A stretch of 64,000 nt of DNA from JANQRZ01 sp965214485 (lineage in GTDB: Bacteria > Bacteroidota > Rhodothermia > Rhodothermales > JANQRZ01). A program made the translations under genes and the position numbers. Of the stretch, positions 32,394 through 39,843 are shown piece after piece (within the stretch, counting starts at the first letter, position 1; the number at the start of each line of letters is the position of its first letter). The DNA lies in NCBI GenBank assembly GCA_965214485.1, contig CBDCBW010000013.1, forward strand, positions 1-64,000. The letters run 5' to 3'. The notes beneath the pieces were generated by a model that saw only the letters and a program-made list of their open reading frames with translations, did no database searches and had not been told where the DNA came from.

Positions 32394-33140
32394 CAGCACG
32401 CTCGCTTCGTGGAGGCGGCGGACGACCTCGGCAGCCTGTTCGCTCGGCTCGCCCTCGACGGTCTGCCCCGGCTCGCGCGTCGGCACCGGTTCGTAGGCCA
32501 GCACGCGCACCGAAGCCGCGGGCCTGTCGTCCACCGCGACGGTCTCGATAGGCTTCTTCTTGGCCGCCATGACGCCTTTGAGCTTCGGGATGCGCGGGTC
32601 GTTCATGTCGTTCGAGCACGTCACGAGGCACGGCGTCGGGAGTGCGATGATCTCCTGCCCGGCGTCGCCTTGCCGGGTCACGACGAGGGTGTCGCCCTCT
32701 ATGTCGAGCCCGACGGCGTTCGTGGCGTAGGGGAGCCCGAGGCGCTCGGCGAGCATCGACCCGGCGAGGCCGGAGTCCGTGTCCTGGGCCTGCTTGCCGG
32801 CGGCGATCACGTCGTAGTCCTTGCCTTCGAGGTGGCGGGCGAGGAGGCCGGAGACGGCGGCCGAGTCGAGCTCGGCGTCTTCGGGCACGACGAGGTGGGT
32901 GCCGCGCGCCGCGCCCATCGCGAGCGCCTTGCGGACCGTCTCCGTCGCCCGCTCCGGCCCGATCAGGAGGACGTCGACCTCGCCGCCGTGCTGCTCGCTG
33001 AGCACGAGGGCCTCCTCGACGGCGCTCGCGTCGTAGGCGTTGAGCACGACGCGGCCCGCGTCCATCACGAGCTCGCCGCCGCGGACCTGGATGGGGGCCG
33101 AGACGTCGGGGACCTGTTTAATGCAGACGCAGAAGTTCAT
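32391..33140 (-). CDS. fixA: Electron transfer flavoprotein beta subunit (FixA/EtfB)
   Basis: A 249-residue ETF beta subunit. MNFCVCIKQVPDVSAPI, VVLNAYDASAVEEAL, VLLIGPERATETVRKALAMGA, DVIAAGKQAQDTDSG and PTPCLVTCSNDMNDPRIPKLKGVMAAKKKP are the standard blocks, including the extra FAD/AMP-binding loop. It is the first gene of the fixABCX set. Whether this complex bifurcates electrons or simply serves acyl-CoA dehydrogenases such as the nearby gcdH cannot be told from sequence. Confidence 0.93.
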   Translation of the reverse strand: MNFCVCIKQVPDVSAPIQVRGGELVMDAGRVVLNAYDASAVEEALVLSEQHGGEVDVLLIGPERATETVRKALAMGAARGTHLVVPEDAELDSAAVSGLLARHLEGKDYDVIAAGKQAQDTDSGLAGSMLAERLGLPYATNAVGLDIEGDTLVVTRQGDAGQEIIALPTPCLVTCSNDMNDPRIPKLKGVMAAKKKPIETVAVDDRPAASVRVLAYEPVPTREPGQTVEGEPSEQAAEVVRRLHEASVL

Positions 33141-33264
33141 CGGGGGCAGCGGGCGAAGGGTCCGGGGAGCGCGCGGAAGCGAGGCGGAAGCAAGAAGGTA
33201 ACGCGCCCTCCCCCGCCCGCTCTCGAAATCTGGGCAAACTACCGCTGCATCGCGGGAGTAGCCG

Positions 33265-33292
33265 GTCGAGACCGAAACGTCGAGACCGAAAC
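33265..33292 (+). repeat. 14-base tandem duplication
   Basis: GTCGAGACCGAAAC repeated exactly twice, ending directly before the TTGG of a candidate promoter. Confidence 0.85.
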
Positions 33293-33323
33293 TTGGTTCT
33301 CGGAACAATGTGGTGGTACTTTG
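33293..33323 (+). promoter_or_regulatory. Candidate Bacteroidota-type promoter
   Basis: CTTGG (33292-33296) and TACTTTG (33317-33323), 21 bases apart, fit the TTTG / TAnnTTTG pattern. It would start near 33330, about 57 bases before the STAS-like gene. Confidence 0.45.
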
Positions 33324-33386
33324 AAGTTGATTGGAAACCCAAAATGACGATATGTATTCTCCTCTCTCAGGGTTGGCCCTTGCGCT

Positions 33387-33770
33387 ATGGCACGAATGCC
33401 GGTTCACGTCTACGAGGACAAAGGCTTTGGACGCGTCGTGATGGCGGGTGAGGTGCACGGCGAGGACATCGTCGAGGCAGCGCACGCGCTGCTCACCCAT
33501 CCCCGCTGGCGGACGAGCTTCGACGTCATCTGGGACGGACGCGGCGTAACGTCGCTCATTCTGGAACCGGACGACCTCGCCAAGATGGTCGAGGCGAAGG
33601 CGGAGGTCACCGCCGGCAAGGAGGTCACGATTGCCGTCCGCACACTCGACAAGGAGATGGCGAAGCTCTGCACGCTGCTGCTTCGGGTGCGAGGGCGCGA
33701 GGTGAAGGTCGTCGGAACGCTCGACGAGGCGTTGGCCGAGGTGGGGCTAGAGGAGATGCCCGACTTCTAG
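33387..33770 (+). CDS. Small protein, possibly STAS/SpoIIAA-like, unknown function
   Basis: A 127-residue soluble protein with alternating strands and helices (RVVMAGEVHGEDIVEAAHALL, FDVIWDGRGVTSLILEPDDLAKMVE, KEVTIAVRTLDKEMAKLCTLL). The pattern recalls SpoIIAA/STAS-like domains, but I cannot assign a family with certainty. Start MARMPVHVYEDK. Its TAG stop is followed without a gap by repeat R1. It lies alone between divergently placed fixA and the MscS-like gene. Confidence 0.6.
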   Translation: MARMPVHVYEDKGFGRVVMAGEVHGEDIVEAAHALLTHPRWRTSFDVIWDGRGVTSLILEPDDLAKMVEAKAEVTAGKEVTIAVRTLDKEMAKLCTLLLRVRGREVKVVGTLDEALAEVGLEEMPDF

Positions 33771-33949
33771 GCCCCGTCACGTGAATCCGGTTCCTGGCTC
33801 GGCGAGGCCCCTGAAGCGCCCTGCGGCGTTGTCCTCCTCGCCCGATGCTACGGCATCTGGCTTGTCGGACGCCTGGCCGGGTCCCTCCAGGGGGCCGGGT
33901 CCCTCCGGGGTCTCTCGCTCGCCGACGGACCGACCTACGTGACAGAGCG
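33771..33949 (+). repeat. Dispersed structured repeat R1, copy B (after a stop codon)
   Basis: The second copy of R1, same sense as the gene it follows, beginning on the base after its TAG. Hairpins: GGCGAGG 33801-33807 with CCTCGCC 33836-33842; GATGC-TACG-GCATC 33844-33857. About ten differences from copy A over about 179 bases by eye; one of the differences removes a pair in the small GCGCC/GGCGT stem of copy A. Confidence 0.85.
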
Positions 33950-33970
33950 TAGCGTGCAAGAACGTAGCAG

Positions 33971-34043
33971 CCCGACCCTCGTTGAGGGGGACCGCTTTCG
34001 CTGCTCGGAGCGGAGCGAGGGTAGCGGAAGCGGGGGTCGCCTG
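33971..34043 (-). repeat. Dispersed repeat R2, copy 1
   Basis: Its reverse complement (GCGACCCCCGCTTCCGC then TCCGAGCAGCGAAAGC) matches 35667-35739. It overlaps the supposed start of the MscS-like gene. Confidence 0.7.
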
Positions 34044-35526
34044 CAGGCGACGGTCTCGCACTGTAGGAAATGGCATAGCTTCCCCCGACCCACGGCTCGC
34101 CGCACGAGTAGCCATCAGCCCCTTCCGCCGCCTTCGTCTCCCGTTCCTGCTGGCCGTCCTGCTGGGCGTTGCCTACGCGGCGGTCTACGTCCTCGCAGAG
34201 CCCGACGCGGGCTCGGCCCGGGCGCTCCGGTGGCTGCTGGCCGCGCTGCTGACCGCCGTGGGCGTGCTCGGGGTGCAGGCCGTGCGGTTCCTCGTGCTCG
34301 ACGTGCTGTTCGTCCGCACGCAGGGGCACCGCGCCCCGGCGCTGGTCCACGCGGTCGTCGCCCTCGCGCTCTACTTCGTGCTCGGGCTCCTGATTGCCGG
34401 CGTCGTGTTCGGGCAGAGCCTGACCGGGGCGATTGCGACGAGCGCCGTGGCCTCGGTCGTGCTCGGCCTGGCGCTGCAGGAGACGCTGGGCAACTTCTTC
34501 GCCGGGATCGCGCTCCAGATCGGGCAGCCGTTCCGGCTCGGCGACGTCGTCCGCTCGAACGACCTCAAGGGCCGCGTCGCCGCGTTCAACTGGCGGGCGA
34601 CGACGATCGTCACCGAGGACGAGTCGCGGATCGTCCTGCCGAACGCGCTCGTGGCGCAGACGCCGATCGAGGTCTTCCCCCGGGCGCGGGCGACCCGCCG
34701 CCGGGTGCTCATCCCGGCCCCCTACGAGGTGCCGCCGCAGCGGATCGTCGCCGTCGTCGAGCGCGCCCTCGTCGACGTGCCCGGCGTCGCCGAGCGGCCC
34801 CGCCCGCAGATCCGCCTCGCGGCGTTCGACGACTCGTCGGTCGGCTACGAGGTCCTCTACTGGGCCGAGGACTACCTGCGCGTCGGGCAGATCGACGCGC
34901 TCATCCGCGAGCGCGTGTGGTACGCCTACGCCCGGAACGGCATCTCGATTCCCTACCCGCACGAGGTCGAGGTCCCGTACGAGCCGCCGGTCGTCGCCGA
35001 GGAGGACCCGGTCGAGGAGCGGGCGCGGTGGCTGGACGAGGCGGCGCTCCTGGACCCGTTGATGCCCGAGGAGCGCCGCTTCCTCGCCGAGCAGTCGCGG
35101 ACGCTGCTCTACAGCCCGGGCGAGACCGTCCTGCGGGCGGGCGATCCGGGCGACTCGATGTTCGTCGTCTACCGAGGGCGCGTCGAGGTCCGGGTGCCGG
35201 CCCCAGGCGGGCGGCTGGTCCGCGTCGCCGAGATCGCGCCGGGCGAGGTCATCGGCGAGATGTCGCTGCTGACCGGCGAGGCACGCTCGGCGGACGCCGT
35301 GGCGATCGGCGAGGTTGGGCTGATCGAGGTCGGGTGGGCGGAGATGAAGCAGGTGCTCGAGGCCAACAACGAGCTCGCCGAGGCGCTCGCGCGCGAGGAG
35401 AGCGAGCGCCTCGCGCAGCGCACCGAAGCCTTCGCCCGCGCCGAGGTCGACGCCGTGCAGCCGATGAACACCGTCTCGATCCTCCAGCGCATCCGCCGCT
35501 TCTTCGACCTGGGCAGCGCCCGCTAG
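33982..35526 (+). CDS. MscS-family channel with C-terminal cyclic-nucleotide-binding domain
   Basis: Homology begins near 34110: about three to four membrane helices, then the MscS pore-lining/beta region (LGLALQETLGNFFAGIALQIGQPFRLGDVV, VTEDESRIVLPNALVAQTPI), then from about residue 360 a cNMP-binding domain with LYSPGETVLRAGDPGDSMF and the phosphate-binding cassette GEMSLLTGEARSADAV, whose Arg is conserved. Such proteins are gated by, or tuned by, cyclic nucleotides. The start is unclear: the frame opens with TTG at 33982 inside repeat R2, and no ATG or GTG lies nearer the first helix, so the true start may have been displaced by the repeat. Confidence 0.75.
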   Translation: MRGTAFAARSGARVAEAGVACRRRSRTVGNGIASPDPRLAARVAISPFRRLRLPFLLAVLLGVAYAAVYVLAEPDAGSARALRWLLAALLTAVGVLGVQAVRFLVLDVLFVRTQGHRAPALVHAVVALALYFVLGLLIAGVVFGQSLTGAIATSAVASVVLGLALQETLGNFFAGIALQIGQPFRLGDVVRSNDLKGRVAAFNWRATTIVTEDESRIVLPNALVAQTPIEVFPRARATRRRVLIPAPYEVPPQRIVAVVERALVDVPGVAERPRPQIRLAAFDDSSVGYEVLYWAEDYLRVGQIDALIRERVWYAYARNGISIPYPHEVEVPYEPPVVAEEDPVEERARWLDEAALLDPLMPEERRFLAEQSRTLLYSPGETVLRAGDPGDSMFVVYRGRVEVRVPAPGGRLVRVAEIAPGEVIGEMSLLTGEARSADAVAIGEVGLIEVGWAEMKQVLEANNELAEALAREESERLAQRTEAFARAEVDAVQPMNTVSILQRIRRFFDLGSAR

Positions 35527-35600
35527 AGGGCAGGGTCGGTACGTTCTCCGCTCCCGTTCTCCCTCTCCCCACGTCGTGGCCACATCGTGGGGGGAGGGCC

Positions 35601-35641
35601 GGGGGTCCGCTCACGAGCAAGAGACTGCGCTGCGCCGCTAG
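35601..35641 (-). repeat. Direct repeat R3, copy 1
   Basis: 41 bases (GGGGGTCCGCTCACGAGCAA... GCGCTGCGCCGCTAG) that recur at 35794-35834 with two mismatches. On the minus strand the unit begins CTAGCGGCGCAGCGCAG. Confidence 0.85.
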
Positions 35642-35666
35642 AGTGAGGGACGGTTGCTCGTAGGCC

Positions 35667-35739
35667 GCGACCCCCCGCTTCCGCCACCATCGCTGCGCTC
35701 CGAGCAGCCAAAGCTTTCCCCCTCGTTTGAGGGGGACCG
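35667..35739 (+). repeat. Dispersed repeat R2, copy 2
   Basis: The inverted counterpart of 33971-34043. R2 copies thus flank the MscS-like gene in opposite orientation, 1.6 kb apart. Confidence 0.7.
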
Positions 35740-35793
35740 TCCGTCGGACCGTTGAGCGCAGGGACTCGTCCCGGAGCGAGGGGCTGACGGACA

Positions 35794-35834
35794 GGGGGTC
35801 CGCTCACGAGCAAGGGCCTGCGCTGCGCCGCTAG
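35794..35834 (-). repeat. Direct repeat R3, copy 2, containing the msrB stop
   Basis: On the minus strand the msrB stop TAG is the second to fourth base of this unit (CTAGCGGCGCAG), so the repeat again starts at a stop codon. Confidence 0.8.
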
Positions 35835-36328
35835 CGCGCCGCCGGGGCAGCCGTGGGGGCGTCGGCGGTGCGCTGCTCGGGGGGCTCGCCGTCGGGGTAG
35901 AACGCGAGCGCGGCGGAGTTCATGCAGTAGCGGTTGCCGGTCGGCGGCGGGCCGTCGGGGAAGACGTGGCCGAGGTGGCCGTCGCAGCGGGCGCACCGCG
36001 TCTCGGTGCGGACCATGAAGTGGGAGACGTCCCTGAGCTCGCGGACGTGCTCGGGGTCGACGGGCTGGAAGAAGCTGGGCCATCCGGTGCCGGACTCGAA
36101 CTTGGAGCCGCTCTCGAAGAGCGGGAGGCCGCACAGCCGGCAGGCGTAGAGGCCCTCTTGCTTGTTGTCGAGCAGGAGGCCGCAGCCGGGGCGCTCGGTG
36201 CCGTGGTCGAGCAGGATGCGGCGCTCCTCGGCGTCGAGGCCGGCGGCGTCGGCGGCGCGGTCGCGGGCGTCGCCGCGGAGCGGGGCGAGGTCGTAGCCGG
36301 AGGCGGAGGTCGTGGACGGAGTCGGCAT
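35831..36328 (-). CDS. msrB: Peptide-methionine (R)-S-oxide reductase MsrB
   Basis: Repairs the R form of methionine sulfoxide in proteins. 165 residues; zinc ligands C63/C66 (CRLC) and C112/C115 (CARC), catalytic cysteine C135 in RYCMNSAAL, and the phrase SGTGWPSFFQPV. In thioredoxin-recycled members a resolving cysteine often sits where this protein has T81 (SGCGWPSF in others), so it may use C49 or an external reductant; this is inference. The start ATG 36328 sits just before conserved sequence. Confidence 0.92.
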   Translation of the reverse strand: MPTPSTTSASGYDLAPLRGDARDRAADAAGLDAEERRILLDHGTERPGCGLLLDNKQEGLYACRLCGLPLFESGSKFESGTGWPSFFQPVDPEHVRELRDVSHFMVRTETRCARCDGHLGHVFPDGPPPTGNRYCMNSAALAFYPDGEPPEQRTADAPTAAPAAR

Positions 36329-36409
36329 AGCGGTAGAAAGGGGTAGAGGAGGGGGAGAAACGGCGCGGCTCCAGCGAGGTTCTGGCTGTTCTCGTTGGAG
36401 CCGCTGCCG

Positions 36410-36417
36410 TACTTTAG
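36410..36417 (+). promoter_or_regulatory. Candidate -7 element TACTTTAG before mreD
   Basis: TACTTTAG fits TAnnTTTG in all but the last bases and lies 35 bases before the mreD ATG. It is in the gap to the divergent msrB. Confidence 0.4.
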
Positions 36418-36451
36418 GCGGTCGCTCACCCCTCACCCGCGCCCGTCCTCC

Positions 36452-36922
36452 ATGCCCGTCGTTCTCCGCCAGGTGCTCATCGGCCTCGGCGTCGTCGCTC
36501 TCCAGTGGCTCGTCTTCGGACGGCTCAAGCTATGGGGCGCGTACCCCGACGTGGTGCTGCTCTACGTGGCCTACGTCGCGCTCCGCTTCGGGCGCGTCGC
36601 CGGGACCACGACGGGGTTCCTCACCGGGCTACTGATGGACATGCTCTACGGGACGTGGGGCATCTACATGTTCGTCAAGACGCTCCTCGGGTTCATCGTC
36701 GGGCTGTTCGAGTCGGAGGGGATGGAGGGGCCGCGGCTCGGGCCGGTCCAGACGGCCGTGGGGACGCTCGGCCTGGCGCTGATCCACAACGGGCTGTTCG
36801 TCGTCTTCCTCGCGCTCGCGCACAGCACGCGGACGCCGACGCTGGTGTGGGCGCTGTGGCTCGGCGCAGCCGTCTACACGACGGTGGTGGCGGTCGTGTG
36901 GTCCCTCGTTCAGTCTCGCTAG
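36452..36922 (+). CDS. mreD: Rod-shape determining protein MreD
   Basis: A 156-residue, almost wholly hydrophobic protein with five or six helices and the MreD pattern PDVVLLYVAYVALRFGRVAG followed by GFLTGLLMDMLYGTWGIYMFVKTLLGF. It works with MreB, MreC, RodA and PBP2 in the elongasome. It is usually encoded just after mreC; here it is 25 kb away and alone. Its TAG stop lies in a 13-base duplication shared with the convergent dapD stop. Confidence 0.85.
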   Translation: MPVVLRQVLIGLGVVALQWLVFGRLKLWGAYPDVVLLYVAYVALRFGRVAGTTTGFLTGLLMDMLYGTWGIYMFVKTLLGFIVGLFESEGMEGPRLGPVQTAVGTLGLALIHNGLFVVFLALAHSTRTPTLVWALWLGAAVYTTVVAVVWSLVQSR

Positions 36923-36940
36923 CGGAATCTCGCTAGCGGA
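36914..36940. repeat. 13-base duplication shared by two convergent stop codons
   Basis: TCTCGCTAGCGGA at 36914-36926 and 36928-36940. The first copy contains the mreD stop (TAG 36920-36922), the second the dapD stop (CTA 36933-36935). Both are centred on the palindrome CGCTAGCG. Confidence 0.85.
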
Positions 36941-37762
36941 GCGCCTCTTCGAGGGTCGTCGCGGCGTCGGTCGAGGCGTCGCGGTACTTGACGATGCACG
37001 GGGCGCTGAGGCCGAGGCCGTGCGCGCGCCCGAAGGCCGAGTCCACCGCCCGCGTGCCGGGGACGACGACGGCCCCGGCGGGGATTTCCAGCGGCCCATC
37101 GCCCGACCGCTGGCGCATCGTTTCGCGAGCCAGGTCGTAGACCCGCGTCGAGCCGGTCAGGATGACGCCGGCGGCGAGGACCGCGCCTCGGCGCACCACG
37201 CACCCCTCGTAGACCCCGCACCCGCCGCCGACGAACACGTCGTCCTCGATCACCACCGGCACCGCGCCGACGGGTTCGAGCACGCCGCCGACCTGCGCTG
37301 CCGCCGAGAGGTGGACCCGCTTGCCGACTTGGGCGCAGCTCCCGACGAGCGCGTGGCTGTCGACCATCGTCCCCTCGTCCACGTAGGCCCCGACGTTGAC
37401 GTACATCGGCGGCATGCACACCACGCCGGGGGCGAGGTAGCTCCCGCGCCGGATGGCCGAGCCGCCGGGACGACGCGCACGCCGCGCCCCAGGCTCAGCG
37501 TCTGCGTCGGGTAGGTGGCCTTGTCGAAGAACGCAAACGGCCCGTCCGAATAGTCCACGATGTCGCCGAGCCGGAAGCCGAGCAGGATGCCCTCCTTCAC
37601 CCAGCCGTTGGCGTGCCACACCCCCTCGGCGTCGGGCTCGGCGGAGCGGACTTCGCCGGATTCGAGCGCGCCGAGCAGGGCGTCGAAGTCGGCGAGGGCG
37701 GCGCGGCGGTCGAGGGTCTCGGCGGCGACGTGGCGCTCGATGCGCTGGCGGAGGTCGGACAT
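36933..37762 (-). pseudogene. dapD: dapD, tetrahydrodipicolinate N-succinyltransferase, apparent frameshift
   Basis: Two overlapping frames together make a full DapD. The first (from ATG 37762) gives MSDLRQRIERHVAAETLDRR to RGVRVVP; the second continues GGSAIRRGSYLAPGVVCMPP, NVGAYVDEGTMVDSHALVGSCAQ and hexapeptide repeats to the C-terminus LEEALR. The shift lies at about 37466-37472, in GTCGTCCCGGCGGC on the minus strand, where one C appears to be missing. DapD makes N-succinyl-2-amino-6-ketopimelate for lysine and DAP, so loss should be harmful unless another DAP route exists; sequencing error in a C-rich run or frameshifted expression is possible. It starts one base after dapA. Confidence 0.8.
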
Positions 37763-37763
37763 G

Positions 37764-38669
37764 TTAGGCGTCGGGGGTGACGGGTTCGATGTGCGGGCGG
37801 TAGGCGTCGAGGACGCGGCGGCGGGTCTCGGGCGTGACCGTGGCGAGCGGCGGGCGGACCGACTCGTCCACCAAGCCCATCTCGGCGAGGACGGCTTTCA
37901 CCGGGCCGGGGTTGGCCTCGAAGAACGACGCCCGCATCGCGTCGAGGAGCGCGAAGTGTTGCCGCCGCGCCGCCTCGAAGTCGCCCCTCAGTCCAAGCCG
38001 GACCATCTCCGAGACCGCGCCCGGGACCGCGTTGGCGAGGACCGACACCAGGCCGTCCGCGCCGAGCGCGAGGAGGGGAAGCGTGAGGTCGTCGTCGCCG
38101 GAATAGACCCCGAAGCCGTCCGGGCGGTGGGCGATGAGGTCGGCGATCTGGCCTAGGTCGCCGCTCGCCTCCTTCGTGCCGAAGACCGACGGCACGGCCT
38201 CGGCGATGCGCAGCGTGGTCTCGGCGGTGATGTTGGAGCCGGTCCGGCCGGGGACGTTGTAGAGCAGGATCGGCGCGTCGGTCGCCTCCGCGATGAGCGA
38301 GACGTGGCGGACGAGCCCGGCGGGCGTCGGCTTGTTGTAGTACGGCCCGACGACGAGGAGGGCGTCGGCCCCGGCACGGGCGGCCTCTTTCGAAAAGGTC
38401 GCGCTCTGGGCGGTGTCGTTCGTCCCGGTCCCGACGATGACCGGCACGCGCCCCGCCGTGTGCTCGACCGCGACGTCCACGAGGCGGCGGCGCTCGCTGT
38501 GGGTGACGGTCGGGTTCTCGCCCGTCGTGCCGAGGACGACGAGGGCTTCCATCCCGCCGCCGATCTGAAAGTCGATGAGCCGGCGGAAGGCGGCTTCGTC
38601 GATCCGGTCGTCCGGCGTGAACGGGGTGACGAGGGCGGGGGCGGTCCCGCGAAAGAGAAGAGGCGTCAT
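37764..38669 (-). CDS. dapA: 4-hydroxy-tetrahydrodipicolinate synthase DapA
   Basis: Condenses pyruvate with aspartate semialdehyde, the first step of the DAP/lysine branch. 301 residues. The Schiff-base lysine is in VFGTKEASGDLGQ, the tyrosine of the catalytic triad in LLYNVPGRTGSNI, and GTTGENPTVTHSER is the substrate loop. It lies in the order dapB-dapA-dapD on the minus strand; dapA and dapD are separated by a single base. 301 residues fits the family. Confidence 0.95.
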   Translation of the reverse strand: MTPLLFRGTAPALVTPFTPDDRIDEAAFRRLIDFQIGGGMEALVVLGTTGENPTVTHSERRRLVDVAVEHTAGRVPVIVGTGTNDTAQSATFSKEAARAGADALLVVGPYYNKPTPAGLVRHVSLIAEATDAPILLYNVPGRTGSNITAETTLRIAEAVPSVFGTKEASGDLGQIADLIAHRPDGFGVYSGDDDLTLPLLALGADGLVSVLANAVPGAVSEMVRLGLRGDFEAARRQHFALLDAMRASFFEANPGPVKAVLAEMGLVDESVRPPLATVTPETRRRVLDAYRPHIEPVTPDA

Positions 38670-38738
38670 CGGAGAGGCGAGGGATCGGGGGACTGGAGGG
38701 GAGGGGAAGGGCGAGACGGGGGCCGGAAGGGTCGATCC

Positions 38739-39503
38739 TCAGTCCTCCAGGCCCTCCATCTCCGAAAGCATGTCGTCGAGGGTGAAGAGGCCGGCGCGGC
38801 CGTGGACCCACTCGGCGGCGCGGACGGCCCCGGCGGCGAACGCCTCGCGGCCCTTCGCGACGTGCCGGAAGGTGAGCTGGTCCACCGGGCTGTCGAACCC
38901 GACGGAGTGCTCGCCGAAGACGGCCCCGGCGCGGGCCGAGGTGACGTGGAGCGCGTCGGCGTCGATCCGTCCGTGCTGCGTCTCGGTCTCGACGCGGGTC
39001 TTACGGCCCAGGCCGCCGAGCAGTTCGTCGGCGAGGAGCAAGGCGGTCCCGCTTGGGCTGTCGAGCTTGCCCACGTGGTGGACCTCGTGGACCCATGGGT
39101 CGTAGGCCGCGAGGCGGTCGAGCAGCCCCAGCGCGCCCCGGACGGCCCGGACGAGGACGGCCACGCCGAGCGAGAAGTTCGGGGCCCACAGAATCCCGTT
39201 CTGCCCTTCCTCGACCCAGCCCTCGACCTTCGCCAGGTCGCCCGTCCAGCCCGTCGTCCCGACGACCGCGTCGAGGCCCCAGAAGCAATACTGGTGGAGG
39301 TGGTCGAGCGCCACGTCCGGGGTCGAAAAGTCAATCGCGAGGTCAGCTCCGCTGAGCTCGGCCTCGGGGTCGCGCACGTCCGCGAGCGGGTGCGTCGCGT
39401 CGAACCGGGCGACGATCTCGTGGGGGCCGTCGGCGACGACGGCCTCGACCGCCCGGCCCATCCGGCCGGTCCCGACGAGCGCGAGACGTAGGGGTTGTGG
39501 CAT
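38739..39503 (-). CDS. dapB: 4-hydroxy-tetrahydrodipicolinate reductase DapB
   Basis: NAD(P)H-dependent second enzyme of the DAP branch. LALVGTGRMGRAVEAVV is the nucleotide-binding motif, AIDFSTPDVALDHL and VVGTTGW the family phrases, and EVHHVGKLDSPSGTALLLAD the signature with catalytic His/Lys. ATG 39503 (MPQPLRL) gives 254 residues; an in-frame ATG at 39539 inside a duplicated 13-mer would add twelve residues without homology. It is first in the dapB-dapA-dapD set. Confidence 0.93.
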   Translation of the reverse strand: MPQPLRLALVGTGRMGRAVEAVVADGPHEIVARFDATHPLADVRDPEAELSGADLAIDFSTPDVALDHLHQYCFWGLDAVVGTTGWTGDLAKVEGWVEEGQNGILWAPNFSLGVAVLVRAVRGALGLLDRLAAYDPWVHEVHHVGKLDSPSGTALLLADELLGGLGRKTRVETETQHGRIDADALHVTSARAGAVFGEHSVGFDSPVDQLTFRHVAKGREAFAAGAVRAAEWVHGRAGLFTLDDMLSEMEGLED

Positions 39504-39527
39504 AGGGACGCGGAGGGTGTTTTCCAG

Positions 39528-39587
39528 CGCTTCCTTCATTCGCTTCCTTCATTGTAGCCCGCGACTCACATTGTAGCCCGCGACTCA
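39528..39587. repeat. Two adjacent tandem duplications between dapB and a lipoprotein remnant
   Basis: CGCTTCCTTCATT twice (39528-39540, 39541-39553) and CATTGTAGCCCGCGACTCA twice (39550-39568, 39569-39587). The first contains an ATG for dapB on the minus strand; the second ends on the A of the ATG of the plus-strand remnant. Confidence 0.85.
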
Positions 39588-39843
39588 TGCGCCGTCGCAC
39601 AAGGTACGCCCTCGCCCCAGTCATCGTCCTCTGCGCTGGTCTCTCTTCGCGGCCTGCGACTCGGGCTCCGACGCCGGCGAGCCGGGTCCCGCCCCGACGC
39701 CGTGGAGCGAGTCCTTCCGGCTCGGCACGCTGGGCCACGACGGGACCAACCTCAACCTCTACGTCGCCGTGGCAGGGCCGGCGGCGGAGGTTGGAACCCA
39801 GGCCTCGATCTTCCTCGACGGCGTGCCGGCCAACCAGCAGGGG
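39587..39843 (+). pseudogene. Remnant of a lipoprotein gene, frameshifted and cut off
   Basis: From ATG 39587 the frame reads MRRRTRYALAPVIVLCAG, a signal-peptide core. One base appears to be missing near 39640-39646; in the next frame the text continues LFAACDSGSDAGEPGPAP, with a lipobox cysteine, then WSESFRLGTLGHDGTNLNLY and GTQASIFLDGVPANQQG. It stops where the convergent thrA gene ends. The family is unknown. It looks like the first 80 or so codons of a surface lipoprotein, left after a deletion. Confidence 0.55.

Larger units (their letters stand above)
35527..35830. other. Repeat-filled gap between the MscS-like gene and msrB
   Basis: 304 bases without a gene. They hold R3 copy 1 (35601-35641), R2 copy 2 (35667-35739) and most of R3 copy 2 (35794-35834). 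CCCCCTCGTTTGAGGGGG near 35718-35735 can form a hairpin. Confidence 0.7.

Noticed and set aside
32283..33347. A 354-codon plus-strand frame opposite etfB
   Set aside because: It is antisense to a full-length ETF beta subunit and has no recognisable domain.
33777..34115. A protein coded by R1 (GPLEGPGQASDKPDAVASGE in both copies)
   Set aside because: The frame is open in both copies only because they are almost identical; differences do not favour synonymous positions and no start codon is shared.
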